Of a DNA stretch of 64,000 nt, positions 24,682-32,670 are shown one piece after another (positions within the stretch are counted from its first letter, which is position 1; each line of letters opens with the position of its first letter). The stretch is taken from positions 1,690,804 through 1,754,803 of the forward strand of contig NZ_CP040297.1 in NCBI RefSeq assembly GCF_013393945.1, given 5' to 3'. The notes beneath the pieces were generated by a model. That model had not been told where the DNA came from. It was given only the letters and a program-made list of their open reading frames with translations, and ran no database searches. Both the position numbers and the translations under genes were made by a program. Origin of the DNA: Nostoc sp. TCL26-01. Lineage in GTDB: Bacteria; Cyanobacteriota; Cyanobacteriia; Cyanobacteriales; Nostocaceae.

Positions 24682-24774
24682 GCATTATCATGTCAAACCA
24701 ATGCCTTGAGGTACTCACTCTACTGCTCGCATCCTATTGATGTGGTTTCTCTTACTGTAGCTGGACGGAGGAAA

Positions 24775-25884
24775 ATGGCTAAGGATCATATGGAACTTAG
24801 AAGGAAAAAGTACTTTCATCTCAGTTCACAAATCGCTCAGTTGGATAATCCACAATTGCATTCTCTGTTTGACAATAGTGAGATGAATGAGTCAAGTACG
24901 GGTTGGGGGATGAATCACGTCATTGTCCTTGGAAAATCCCAAGTTTTTGTGAAACGGGTTCCGGTGACCAACATTGAATTTGATAACCAGTTCTCCACCA
25001 GAAATCTGTATGACTTACCGACTTACTGTAATTACGGCTTTGGTTCCACTGGTTTTGGTGTCTTCCGGGAACTCGTGACTCATATTAAGACAACCAACTG
25101 GGTATTGGCAGGGGAAATTGCCACCTTTCCACTAATGTACCATTATCGGATTATTCCTTCCTCTGGGCAGCGTGCCGATGTGGATAGCTTACGTCTAAAA
25201 AGTTATGTCGAGTATTGGGGTAATAGTGCAAACGCCGGTAATTATCTTTTAGATAGAGCAAAAGCCAACTATGAGTTAGTTCTGTTTCTAGAATACATAC
25301 CTCATGTTCTAGAAACATGGCTGCGGGAAAACTCCAGCACACTTGAGAAAACACTAGATGAGTTACGCACAACGATTACTTTTTTGAGAACAAAAGAAAT
25401 CATTCACTTCGACGCGCATTTTCGCAACATCCTCACTGACGGTGAACAGACATACTTGAGCGATTTTGGTTTGGTGCTTGACAAGAATTTTACGTTGACT
25501 AAAGAAGAAGAATCTTTTTTTGAGCAAAATAAATTTTACGACTATGGAGAAATCCTGCGGAATCTTGGTCATCTGATTCAATCATCGTATGATTTATGTT
25601 CCAAGAACGATAAACGCAGGATTATAGAAAAATATAGTATAAAAGAAGGCTTAAAACCTTATGAAATCAGGTCTATATTACTTGACAACATCGAGCAAAT
25701 AAATGCTGATAGGGTAATGAAGTTAGATGATTTCTATGTTGCTAGCATTATCAAATACCGCCGCATCATTATGCTGATGCAAGACTTCTTTGCTGATATG
25801 TGGGAAAATAACAATAAAGATACGAAACTTCGTCACGCAGAACTACAAATGTTGCTCAAAGAAACGGGGTTTCTTAATGAGTAA
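24775..25884 (+). CDS. Protein-kinase-like / aminoglycoside phosphotransferase-like protein
   Basis: The catalytic loop IHFDAHFRNIL (H-x-D-x-H-x-x-N) and the metal motif YLSDFGLVLD place this in the protein-kinase-like superfamily. The preceding region contains a candidate nucleotide-binding Lys in VFVKRVPV and hydrophobic helices. The first ATG with a good ribosome binding site (GGAGG) is at 24775 and gives 369 residues; the frame is open to a TTG at 24706. The substrate may be a protein or a small molecule. The GNAT gene 93 bp upstream on the same strand makes a pair reminiscent of antibiotic-modifying enzymes, but there is no direct evidence for resistance. Confidence 0.72.
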   Translation: MAKDHMELRRKKYFHLSSQIAQLDNPQLHSLFDNSEMNESSTGWGMNHVIVLGKSQVFVKRVPVTNIEFDNQFSTRNLYDLPTYCNYGFGSTGFGVFRELVTHIKTTNWVLAGEIATFPLMYHYRIIPSSGQRADVDSLRLKSYVEYWGNSANAGNYLLDRAKANYELVLFLEYIPHVLETWLRENSSTLEKTLDELRTTITFLRTKEIIHFDAHFRNILTDGEQTYLSDFGLVLDKNFTLTKEEESFFEQNKFYDYGEILRNLGHLIQSSYDLCSKNDKRRIIEKYSIKEGLKPYEIRSILLDNIEQINADRVMKLDDFYVASIIKYRRIIMLMQDFFADMWENNNKDTKLRHAELQMLLKETGFLNE

Positions 25885-25890
25885 CTTCCT

Positions 25891-26742
25891 TCAAAAAACT
25901 GTGGCAAACTCTTTACCTTTGTCTACTCCATGTTGATAAACTGCTCTTAACCCTGCGGCTGTCGCATCTGTAAAATTGACTCCTAATTCTTTAGGATCTA
26001 CATCTGGTTGAATAATGTGGATATTTGCACCTTGATAACTCTGGGAAATGGCTTCTAACTGAAACATATCTCGATAAAGTATACCTGGTTCGTTGGCGAT
26101 CGCAATCACTTCTCGATATCCCGCTTCCACCATTTCTATCGCCGGACACAAGCAAGTATAAGAAGCATCAATGTAAGGTTGTCCATCTATCCAAGCGGGG
26201 ATATCCCAACCATGAAGCATTCGGGAAGAAGCATAAGCGACTTGAGCAAAGTTATCAGCGTGAAGATGCTGTTTGCTACTAAACAAGGCTGACTGCAAGT
26301 GTTCATCTACCCAGCTACGATCTTTTTTCCCGGCGGCTACTAATAACCGTCGTCCTAAACGTCTGGCTGTGGGGTTTTGAGTTTCCCTAGCTGCTGCGTC
26401 GGTGATGACAGCACTAGTAGCAATGACATATTCGGGGTTTTCTGGTGCAAATAATTTTTCTAGCGGTGGAGTAAAACTTGTAATCCCTCCCAAGACTACT
26501 TTACTCATCCCAATATCAGGTTCTTGCAGCACTCTTATGCCTGCTAGCCAATAATCCACCCCTAATTCTGTGGCTTGACCAATAGTAGCCCAAGCAGCAG
26601 GCAAAACGGAAGCAGATGCAGCAGCATAGGCGCTGGCGCGAATGCCGGCTGACTCCAAAGCACTCAACACACCATGCGCGAATGCACCCTTAAAACTGCC
26701 CGATGCACAGGCGATCGCTAATGATTTATGATTTATTTTCAT
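25891..26742 (-). CDS. Patatin-like acylhydrolase with altered motifs
   Basis: The 283-residue protein follows the patatin plan: an oxyanion loop ACASGSFKGAFAHGVL (12-27), a nucleophile region AAASASVLPAAW (about 40-51), and the Asp motif YIDASYTCLCPAIEM (about 190-204). Patatins cut acyl chains from lipids with a Ser-Asp dyad. Here the usual GXSXG reads A-x-S-x-S and DGG/DGA reads DAS, although both catalytic residues are retained, so activity may be changed. It is the last gene of a five-gene leftward operon and overlaps the glutathione transferase gene by 17 bp. Confidence 0.75.
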   Translation of the reverse strand: MKINHKSLAIACASGSFKGAFAHGVLSALESAGIRASAYAAASASVLPAAWATIGQATELGVDYWLAGIRVLQEPDIGMSKVVLGGITSFTPPLEKLFAPENPEYVIATSAVITDAAARETQNPTARRLGRRLLVAAGKKDRSWVDEHLQSALFSSKQHLHADNFAQVAYASSRMLHGWDIPAWIDGQPYIDASYTCLCPAIEMVEAGYREVIAIANEPGILYRDMFQLEAISQSYQGANIHIIQPDVDPKELGVNFTDATAAGLRAVYQHGVDKGKEFATVF

Positions 26743-27397
26743 GGGCTTGATTTCTGTTGCGTAGTTTGACTAAAATCTGCACTCGTCGCTTGAATTCATC
26801 CAAATCTGCCGCACTAAGTTGAGTTTTCTGCCATGCGGGACGTTGTAACAGGCGTTCACACCAATTTTGCAGTTGGGGGTAATCACCAAGCGGTACACCC
26901 AAGTTAGGTAAGGTCGGTATAATTGTCCCTGCTACGATGTCTGCTAGGGTTAACTGTTCACCAGCAAAAAAAGTCTTATCCGCTAAAATATCTGCCAAAA
27001 ATTTCAGTACTATATTAATATGCCGGACTGCTTGGATAAATTGCGGTGAATCGGCTTTTTCGCAAATTATGGCCACCATTTTAGGCAATAATTCATTAGC
27101 AGTTACCATTTGCACCATGCGGACTTGTGCTAATATCTGTGAATCTTCAGGTAACAGCGCAGGTTGAGGATATTTGCTTTCTAAATAATCTAAAATTGCT
27201 AATGATTCTATAATTCTCAACCCATCATCTACTATCACTGGAATATGATGAAATGGGTTAATTTCGACAAACTCTGCTTGTAGTTGATCTCCATCTAATC
27301 TCATTAAAATTGATTCAAAGGGAATCTCTTTTTCTAATAAAGTTATCCACACACGACGAGCATTAGGTGAAAGCGGAGCGTAGTAGAATTTAAGCAT
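26726..27397 (-). CDS. Glutathione S-transferase family protein
   Basis: This 223-residue protein has an N-terminal thioredoxin-like domain (MLKFYYAPLSPNARRVWITL; cis-Pro loop HHIPVIVDDG; SLAILDYLESKYP) and a helical C-terminal domain with the FFAGEQLTLADIVAGTIIPTL motif that forms the family N-capping box. Such proteins conjugate glutathione to electrophiles or act as dehalogenases and isomerases. It is fourth in an operon headed by a TetR regulator, between a thioesterase and the patatin-like gene. That company suggests detoxification or turnover of a reactive acyl or halogenated compound; the compound is unknown. Confidence 0.9.
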   Translation of the reverse strand: MLKFYYAPLSPNARRVWITLLEKEIPFESILMRLDGDQLQAEFVEINPFHHIPVIVDDGLRIIESLAILDYLESKYPQPALLPEDSQILAQVRMVQMVTANELLPKMVAIICEKADSPQFIQAVRHINIVLKFLADILADKTFFAGEQLTLADIVAGTIIPTLPNLGVPLGDYPQLQNWCERLLQRPAWQKTQLSAADLDEFKRRVQILVKLRNRNQAHENKS

Positions 27398-27418
27398 GAT
27401 ATTTTCCTGTGATTTTGC

Positions 27419-27850
27419 TTAAGTCTGATGAGATTGTGAATATTTTTGCTGCAACCCTGCGGGAACGGGAATCAAACGACCATTTTGCAGATTGACAAAA
27501 GCACCTTTTTGCATAGCAACTGCTGCTAATTCATTGTTAGATAAAATTTCTGCTTGCACAGTCCATTTTAATCTTCCTAAACTAGCTAACCACAACCGCC
27601 CCATTACTTGATCAATCAACTTGATAGGACGCTTATATTCAATTTCCGTCCCAGAAATTATCGGTGCGTATCCTTGCTCAATTTGTTGATTAATTGGTAA
27701 ATTTTCTTCTAAAAATTTCAGGCGTAAATCCTCTAACCACTTGATATAGACAATATTACTAACAATGCCTGCAAAGTCTATATCATAAGTTTTTACAGGT
27801 ATTGTCAAGATGATTTCTAATGGTCTATCTACGTTATTTGTTGTTAACAT
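27419..27850 (-). CDS. Acyl-CoA thioesterase, 4HBT hotdog fold
   Basis: A 143-residue single hotdog domain. The active-site strand-helix region reads TYDIDFAGIVSNIVYIKWLEDLRL, with the conserved Asp in the D-x-x-G-I-V-x-N-x-x-Y pattern of 4-hydroxybenzoyl-CoA thioesterases, although the usual H-x-N tyrosine-rich part is slightly altered. Such enzymes hydrolyse aromatic or fatty acyl-CoA. The gene lies between the tautomerase-like and glutathione transferase genes of the TetR-led operon, 21 bp before the latter. Confidence 0.85.
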   Translation of the reverse strand: MLTTNNVDRPLEIILTIPVKTYDIDFAGIVSNIVYIKWLEDLRLKFLEENLPINQQIEQGYAPIISGTEIEYKRPIKLIDQVMGRLWLASLGRLKWTVQAEILSNNELAAVAMQKGAFVNLQNGRLIPVPAGLQQKYSQSHQT

Positions 27851-27915
27851 TAGCTATCCTATCACTTTCAAGACTATTCGGTCTGTTATTTTGCAAAAAA
27901 ATATTGTCTAGGGTA

Positions 27916-28305
27916 TCAAACTTCTACTTTGTAGTTCAAAGTTAACTCATCTCCGGGTAATCCTCTAATTCCCCAGTTCTGTTTTGGTGTTTCAAAAATT
28001 GTCATCTCAATATCGTCAACATCTATATGCAATTGTTGGTTGATTTCTTGAATTATTTGACGGATTAGTTGTTTTTTCGTATCTATAGAACGTCCGACAA
28101 ACATAATTATTTCTATAATCACATAGTTATCTGTCCTATCTGATGGATAGTAAAAGTCAGCTTGTTCTAATGGGAAAAACCGATGAAATCTCTTTTCCGG
28201 GGCAATTTGTAGAACTTCAACTACAGCAGCATGAATAATATTTGATAGTTCTGGCTTAATCGGGTTGAGTTTTTCGGCTAACCCGTAGATTTTAATTTGT
28301 ACCAT
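27916..28305 (-). CDS. Tautomerase superfamily protein lacking Pro1
   Basis: This 129-residue protein has the beta-alpha-beta repeat length and the spacing of the tautomerase superfamily (HAAVVEVLQIAPEKRFHRFFPL; IIEIIMFVGRSIDTKKQLI; the end NWGIRGLPGDEL). These enzymes normally use Pro1, exposed after Met removal, as catalytic base. Here the sequence starts MVQIKIYG, without Pro1, so it may be a non-catalytic or differently working member. It overlaps the end of the TetR gene by 14 bp, so it is the second gene of the operon and probably translationally coupled to the regulator. Confidence 0.75.
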   Translation of the reverse strand: MVQIKIYGLAEKLNPIKPELSNIIHAAVVEVLQIAPEKRFHRFFPLEQADFYYPSDRTDNYVIIEIIMFVGRSIDTKKQLIRQIIQEINQQLHIDVDDIEMTIFETPKQNWGIRGLPGDELTLNYKVEV

Positions 28306-28897
28306 GAGTTTTTAAAACATTTTCGATGTATTGATTTAGATGATTAACTGCCCTCTGCATATAAATGCCATCGCTATAAAGCTTACTCATCATAATCGCA
28401 CCTTCTAAAGTGGCAGTTATAATCGTGGCAATTTCTTGTGCGTTTACATCAGTCTGGATTTCTCCCTTGTCAATTCCTGTTTGAATGATACGCTGGATTA
28501 AATTCAGCCAAGAGTCCATCGCTTTTTGAGTACGTTCTCGTAAGGCTGGGTGAGCATCATCACTTTCCACCGCCGTATTTAAAATTGGACATCCTCCAGG
28601 AACGGGTGGATTATCGACAAAACTGCCAAACACATCGATAATTGCTTGTAAACGCTCCACTGCATGACGTTTGTTGCGTAACGCAGCTCTATAATGCTTA
28701 CTAATAGATGCGATCGCATAATCAAACGCCTGGAGTGCTAATTCATCTTTGCTGTGAAAATGATTGTAAATCCCTCCCTTTTGTAATCTCGTCACACGCA
28801 TAATATCAGCGATCGACGCACCCGCATATCCCTGTTGGTTAAACAGTTCCGCCGCTTGTTGCAAAATTCGGGTTTTTGTCTCTTCGCCTTTAGACAT
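28292..28897 (-). CDS. TetR/AcrR family transcriptional regulator
   Basis: The first 50 residues form the DNA-binding helix-turn-helix (TKTRILQQAAELFNQQGYAG, then SIADIMRVTRLQKGGIYNHF). The ligand domain carries PVPGGCPILNTAVESDD, a Cys-containing signature shared with the YxaF/LmrA-type subgroup. It heads a leftward operon (tautomerase-like, thioesterase, glutathione transferase, patatin-like) and probably represses it. A GAC-N6-GTC dyad at 28908-28919, just upstream of the start, is a candidate operator. The conserved Cys suggests a reactive electrophile as inducer, which would fit the detoxification genes. Confidence 0.92.
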   Translation of the reverse strand: MSKGEETKTRILQQAAELFNQQGYAGASIADIMRVTRLQKGGIYNHFHSKDELALQAFDYAIASISKHYRAALRNKRHAVERLQAIIDVFGSFVDNPPVPGGCPILNTAVESDDAHPALRERTQKAMDSWLNLIQRIIQTGIDKGEIQTDVNAQEIATIITATLEGAIMMSKLYSDGIYMQRAVNHLNQYIENVLKTHGTN

Positions 28898-28907
28898 TTT
28901 CTTTACC

Positions 28908-28919
28908 GACCGAGTAGTC
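28908..28919. promoter_or_regulatory. Candidate TetR operator (GAC-N6-GTC)
   Basis: GACCGAGTAGTC lies 11 bp upstream of the TetR start codon and is symmetric in its outer bases. Such GAC/GTC-bearing dyads are common for TetR autoregulation. The site is short and the assignment is tentative. Confidence 0.3.
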
Positions 28920-28969
28920 TGATTTAAGATAACATGAGATACTATGGCGAGTCTAGGGGAAAATAAGTA

Positions 28970-29284
28970 TTGTCATCAGGTTTTGAGAGATTTAACCAAA
29001 CGCAAATGCAGATATTCAAAGTCATCGAAGAAGCTATCACCAAACCACCTATTCCTCATGAACCATACAAGCAATCACTAAAAGCTTGGGCTATGTATTG
29101 TCTACGAGATAGGGGTTTTAAAGTTATTTACGCTCAAAATGCCGATTTTGCGATTGAAACCAAAGGTGCAGAAAAACTATATTTTAAAGTCGCTAATAGT
29201 CCTGTTGACTCAGATGGTTCAGTTGGTTGGATAATTTGGGATAGCGTGACTAAAAGTGCTAGTCTGATTCCACCACAAAAATGA
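28970..29284 (+). CDS. Conserved hypothetical protein, possible nuclease-like fold
   Basis: A 104-residue protein read divergently from the TetR operon. The sequence begins with TTG, preceded at nine bases by GGGGA; an ATG at 29006 is an alternative. The middle (AMYCLRDRGFKVIYAQNADFAIETKGAEKLYFKVA) alternates strands and helices and has a D-x(n)-E-x-K spacing seen in restriction-endonuclease-like folds, but the match is too weak to name a family. It could share the regulatory region with the TetR operon. Confidence 0.5.
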   Translation: MSSGFERFNQTQMQIFKVIEEAITKPPIPHEPYKQSLKAWAMYCLRDRGFKVIYAQNADFAIETKGAEKLYFKVANSPVDSDGSVGWIIWDSVTKSASLIPPQK

Positions 29285-29615
29285 AAAATAGTGTAGGGGT
29301 TAGAGTATCGGGTATAGCAGATGTAGTAGCGCGGCAAGTCTAATTTATTGGGTTGAATAATTATAGAATACTCTCTTTTTCGGGTTTCTATATTTCTGGA
29401 ACCAAACATTTTAAGCTTGCTGCACTAGTAGGACTAGTGGGTTGGGTTAAGCGCAGCGCAACCCAACATAGATACTGAAAGCTTAACTGATATCTTGGTG
29501 TTGGGTTTCCTTACGTCAAACGCTACTTCACTCAAGTCGGGAAACCCGCCCACGTGAGTAGCTCCCCAACCTACATGTACATCTACATCTTGGGTGATGA
29601 GAATTAAAGTTTTGA
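29285..29615. other. Intergenic region filled by a repeat
   Basis: This 331-bp gap lies between two convergent genes. It contains the GTTGGGTT inverted-repeat element at 29438-29574. No gene was seen. Confidence 0.5.
29438..29574. repeat. GTTGGGTT inverted-repeat element, copy 2, with internal insertion
   Basis: The left part GTTGGGTTAAGCGCAGCGCA and TTGGTGTTGGGTTTCCTTAC match the copy at 11619-11711. The right part is interrupted by about 35 bp, including CGGGAAACCCG, before the closing CCCAACCTAC. The inserted piece resembles a segment of the repeat at 40698-40845, so the elements are mosaics. Confidence 0.6.
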
Positions 29616-30884
29616 CTAAGAACTCGGTTTCACATCAGTGATAATTATGTGTTTTTTCGAGTCAAAACTAATTAAGCCTTGCTGTTGTAATTTACCCATT
29701 AATCTTGTGATTGTTACTCTAGTAGTACAGCAAGCACTGGCAATATCTTCGTGAGTAAAGCGTACACTGACACGAAATCCTCCTGCTACTGATTCACCAA
29801 TTTCTTGTTTTAAAAGCTGCAATAGATGATGTAGGCGTTCTTCTACCTTTCTTTTACCAGCAATAGCTAAGAAAGACTCAGTTTGTTGTAAGCGGTAATT
29901 AATTTTTGGTAGAAGAATATGACTTAATATGGGAGTTACGGCAATTTCTGTAAAATTAATCGAGATTAATTCAATATCAGATAAAGCTGTAGCTTGATAG
30001 ATAGGTAGAGATGTCATACTAGAACTAAATACCATATCCTTTTTAGCTAAACCCATCAACACTTCTTCGCCAGTTTCACAAAAGGTACTCAGCTTGGCTA
30101 AACCTCGATGAACATACCAAATTCCTGATGGATTGAGAGGAATATTTTCACCTTTAGCATATTTACAAATTGTCCGATTTTGGCTGAGATATTTTTCATG
30201 ATTAACTAAACCTAAATCTGGCTGATGACTTTGATGAATCTGACGTAATAACCATCCGAGAGAAGTAGTTTTGCTTTGTTGATTACGAACTACCGCTACA
30301 GTTAAAACTGCATTAAAAGACTCACCTTGTAATGGCTGTAGTCGCACTACTAAATCTCTCACATGATCAGATTGTAATATTTGATTTAGCTCACTACGAA
30401 GGCTTTCTCGTTCGGCAAAACTAATCAAATTAATTATTGATTTACCTATGAGATGATGCTTCGGAGCATTGCATAAATTAGCTGCCCTTAGATTGGCTTC
30501 TTGGATAATACCATCAGGATTTGTAATAAAATATCCATCTGGAGCGCATTCAAATAAATCATAGTAATGTTGACGTTCTGCTTCTAATAAATTTCGTGTT
30601 TGTAAAAGTTCCTCATTTTGGTGATAAAGTTCTTCTGCTGCTAACTGTACCAGCTTGGAAGTACTGTAAAGTTCCTTAAAAGCTTGTGGTAGTAAATCTG
30701 GAGGAATCCAAGGTAAAACACTTGCAGTTTGATACAAATCTGCTAGTTGTTTGTGTAATGTTTCTGCTCTTTGAATAAATAGTTCTATGTCCACTGTAGA
30801 TTTCCATGACTTAATTGCAGAGGTTGCAGAATCAATGACAACACCTGCTAAACTGCCAATTGTGAAATTTAGAGTAAAGTGCAA
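29616..30884 (-). CDS. PAS - Crp/Fnr-type transcriptional regulator
   Basis: In this 422-residue protein, a helical N-terminal region (about 30-95, with coiled-coil-like heptads) is followed by a PAS domain (about 105-225; YDLFECAPDGYFITNPDGII). Then come a cyclic-nucleotide-binding-like beta roll (about 230-345) and a C-terminal winged helix (THEDIASACCTTRVTITRLM, about 370-410) typical of Crp/Fnr proteins. The PAS and beta-roll may sense redox, light or a small ligand. No Fe-S Cys cluster is obvious in the N-terminal part. It is a single gene in a repeat-rich region; its target genes are unknown. Confidence 0.82.
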   Translation of the reverse strand: MHFTLNFTIGSLAGVVIDSATSAIKSWKSTVDIELFIQRAETLHKQLADLYQTASVLPWIPPDLLPQAFKELYSTSKLVQLAAEELYHQNEELLQTRNLLEAERQHYYDLFECAPDGYFITNPDGIIQEANLRAANLCNAPKHHLIGKSIINLISFAERESLRSELNQILQSDHVRDLVVRLQPLQGESFNAVLTVAVVRNQQSKTTSLGWLLRQIHQSHQPDLGLVNHEKYLSQNRTICKYAKGENIPLNPSGIWYVHRGLAKLSTFCETGEEVLMGLAKKDMVFSSSMTSLPIYQATALSDIELISINFTEIAVTPILSHILLPKINYRLQQTESFLAIAGKRKVEERLHHLLQLLKQEIGESVAGGFRVSVRFTHEDIASACCTTRVTITRLMGKLQQQGLISFDSKKHIIITDVKPSS

Positions 30885-31630
30885 TTGATATCCAAAGGAT
30901 ATTTAAAATGTATGTTTACTCTGGAATGAAGCTAATTTTTACAACACAACACAAAACAGCTAATATATTTATCTCAATGCTTCAATTTACAATTCCCATC
31001 AGATTTTGATTTGTTAATGTCATCCCACGAATTACATAACATCAAGCAAATAACTGTATAGAAAAAATCAGATTATTACTTTTTGATAAAAATTACCTCT
31101 ATCTTTAGTAGTAAAATTATTGCCATCAGCAAAATTAAAGCGTAGTATGAGGCAAAAGTCAAAAATCTTCAAACCTCTGACTAAGAATGCAAACAATAGG
31201 TTTTTTCTCCTCTGGAAAACAGTGTAAGACGATAGGCGACATTCCCCAGGAGCATCAAACCATAAAGTAGTCAATTGCTGATCAGCATAACTAGTAGTTC
31301 ACAAGCTTCCTTCCACCGCTAGCATCAAGCCGATCATTCTGAGGACATAAGTTTAATTTTAAGCTGATATGTAACCACCCACACAGCTTTTTTTGATAGA
31401 AAAATGTCAATAAGGGCAAAAAAAATATATAGAGAAAAGATCATTCAACCTCTGAGAGAATCTTTGAAAAGTATCATGCGTAAGACCAAAATCTCAAAAA
31501 CCTAACCCCTAACCCCTTCCCTACTAGAGAAGGGGAACAGGAATATAAGGATTTCAAAGCCTGGCGACTTTTCTAAGAGCCAGTGTGTTGCGTATGTTTC
31601 TAGTATACTTTTCGACTTTTTAAACAACCT
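30885..31630. other. Long gene-poor region with degenerate repeats
   Basis: This 746-bp stretch shows no convincing gene. Around 31497-31540 there is a CCTAACCCCTAACCCCTTCC-type repeat with a partly inverted AAGGGGAACAGG. The surrounding ends at about 31462 and 31600-31632 (GAGAATCTTTGAAAAGT; ACTTTTTAAACAACCTC) resemble the MITE ends at 18789 and 51706, but are degraded. Confidence 0.45.
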
Positions 31631-31906
31631 CTAAAACCAATTTTGTTTATTCACTAAGTAGGTATCTACAAATTCTTCTGGAGTCTTGTTTAAGTAGATC
31701 ATGCCTTCAATTAATCCTATAAGCTGCATAATCAACAAAGTAATTCCGTAAGAAAAAGAACCACCAACTACAGATATAACCAACATAATAAAACCTTCAG
31801 TGGTATAACCTAAAATAAATTTATGAATTCCAAACCCACCAAAAACAATTCCGCAATAACCAGCTAATAGTTGCTTGGCTGGTTGACTAGTATTGAGGTT
31901 TGCCAT
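31631..31906 (-). CDS. TM2 domain-containing membrane protein
   Basis: This 91-residue protein carries the TM2 motif: a first membrane helix GYCGIVFGGFGIHKFILGYTT followed by a second GFIMLVISVVGGSFSYGITLL, with a third hydrophobic stretch LLIMQLIGLIEGMIYL. The G-x-G-x-H-K-F-x-L-G core in the loop is diagnostic. Function in bacteria is not established; such proteins are often linked to membrane stress or envelope organisation. It is a single gene with its own 5' region. Confidence 0.88.
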   Translation of the reverse strand: MANLNTSQPAKQLLAGYCGIVFGGFGIHKFILGYTTEGFIMLVISVVGGSFSYGITLLIMQLIGLIEGMIYLNKTPEEFVDTYLVNKQNWF

Positions 31907-32670
31907 TTGTTTATTTCTCCTTAATAATTGAGTATAAAATTAATGTCTTTTTTAGCAATAAAACCAATGAAAAATTCAAAAATAACTTATTTCATCACAA
32001 TAGGTAAACATAAGTTACCATAATCCCCGGAGATATGGCCGGAAATTATTGTATTAAATAATAGCTATATATTATTGTGATTACATAGATGAGAACACCA
32101 TTATTGCAAATTATTAAAATAAATTACTCTTTCAAGAGAATTAATTCTCAATTATTGCTGAAAATGGCTGTATCATATCACTTTCTACAATTACATCAGT
32201 GTTATCTCCGGAATTTTTTAGAGATGTTTACACAGTGATTTAGTAGAGACTTACGCAAGTGTTGTATATTTTCGCATTCTTTAGCCAATAGTCAATAGTC
32301 TAAGACAGCTTGTTCTCTCCCTGCGTGTAGTGTATTTGAGATAGATACTACTATTAACAAGTCGAGCTAGCTGCTAGAACTATCTCCAGAAATTAATTCT
32401 GCGTTGCCCGAAATCCCTGTAGAGACGTTGCACTGCAACGTCTCTACATTCATTTTCACCAGATGTGTAATGAGTGGCTCTTCTGAACCCCCCACTCATT
32501 GATTTTGACTCCTGTATTCTGACTTCTGAATTCTTCTTCAATCAGTTTTTTGTCGGTAATCCCAGATGTTAAGCTACTTTGGGATTGTTAAATGACTAAT
32601 TAATCACTGTAACTCAATAATACACAAAACTTATCCGAAGTTTTTGTAATCTATTTAACAATCTGACTTA
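31907..32670. other. Long AT-rich gene-poor region
   Basis: This 764-bp stretch has one clear palindrome at 32419-32447. A 51-codon frame beginning at 32087 is not convincing. The rest is unassigned. Confidence 0.4.
32419..32447. repeat. Perfect 14-bp-arm palindrome (GTAGAGACGTTGCA type)
   Basis: GTAGAGACGTTGCA, one base, and the exact inverse TGCAACGTCTCTAC form a perfect hairpin. This is a common cyanobacterial dispersed palindrome. It may act as a terminator or regulator site; nothing here shows which. Confidence 0.75.

Noticed and set aside
31068..31274. 68-codon frame in the gap upstream of the PAS-Crp gene
   Set aside because: No family recognised, no ribosome binding site, and composition as in the surrounding non-coding DNA.
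31445..31635. Third MITE with GTTTGAAAAGT-like ends
   Set aside because: The ends GAGAATCTTTGAAAAGT and ACTTTTTAAACAACCTC match only partly and the flanks (TGA and TAA) differ, so it is at most a degraded relative.
32087..32242. Small frame starting MRTPLLQIIKIN
   Set aside because: About 51 codons in AT-rich DNA, no ribosome binding site and no recognisable pattern.
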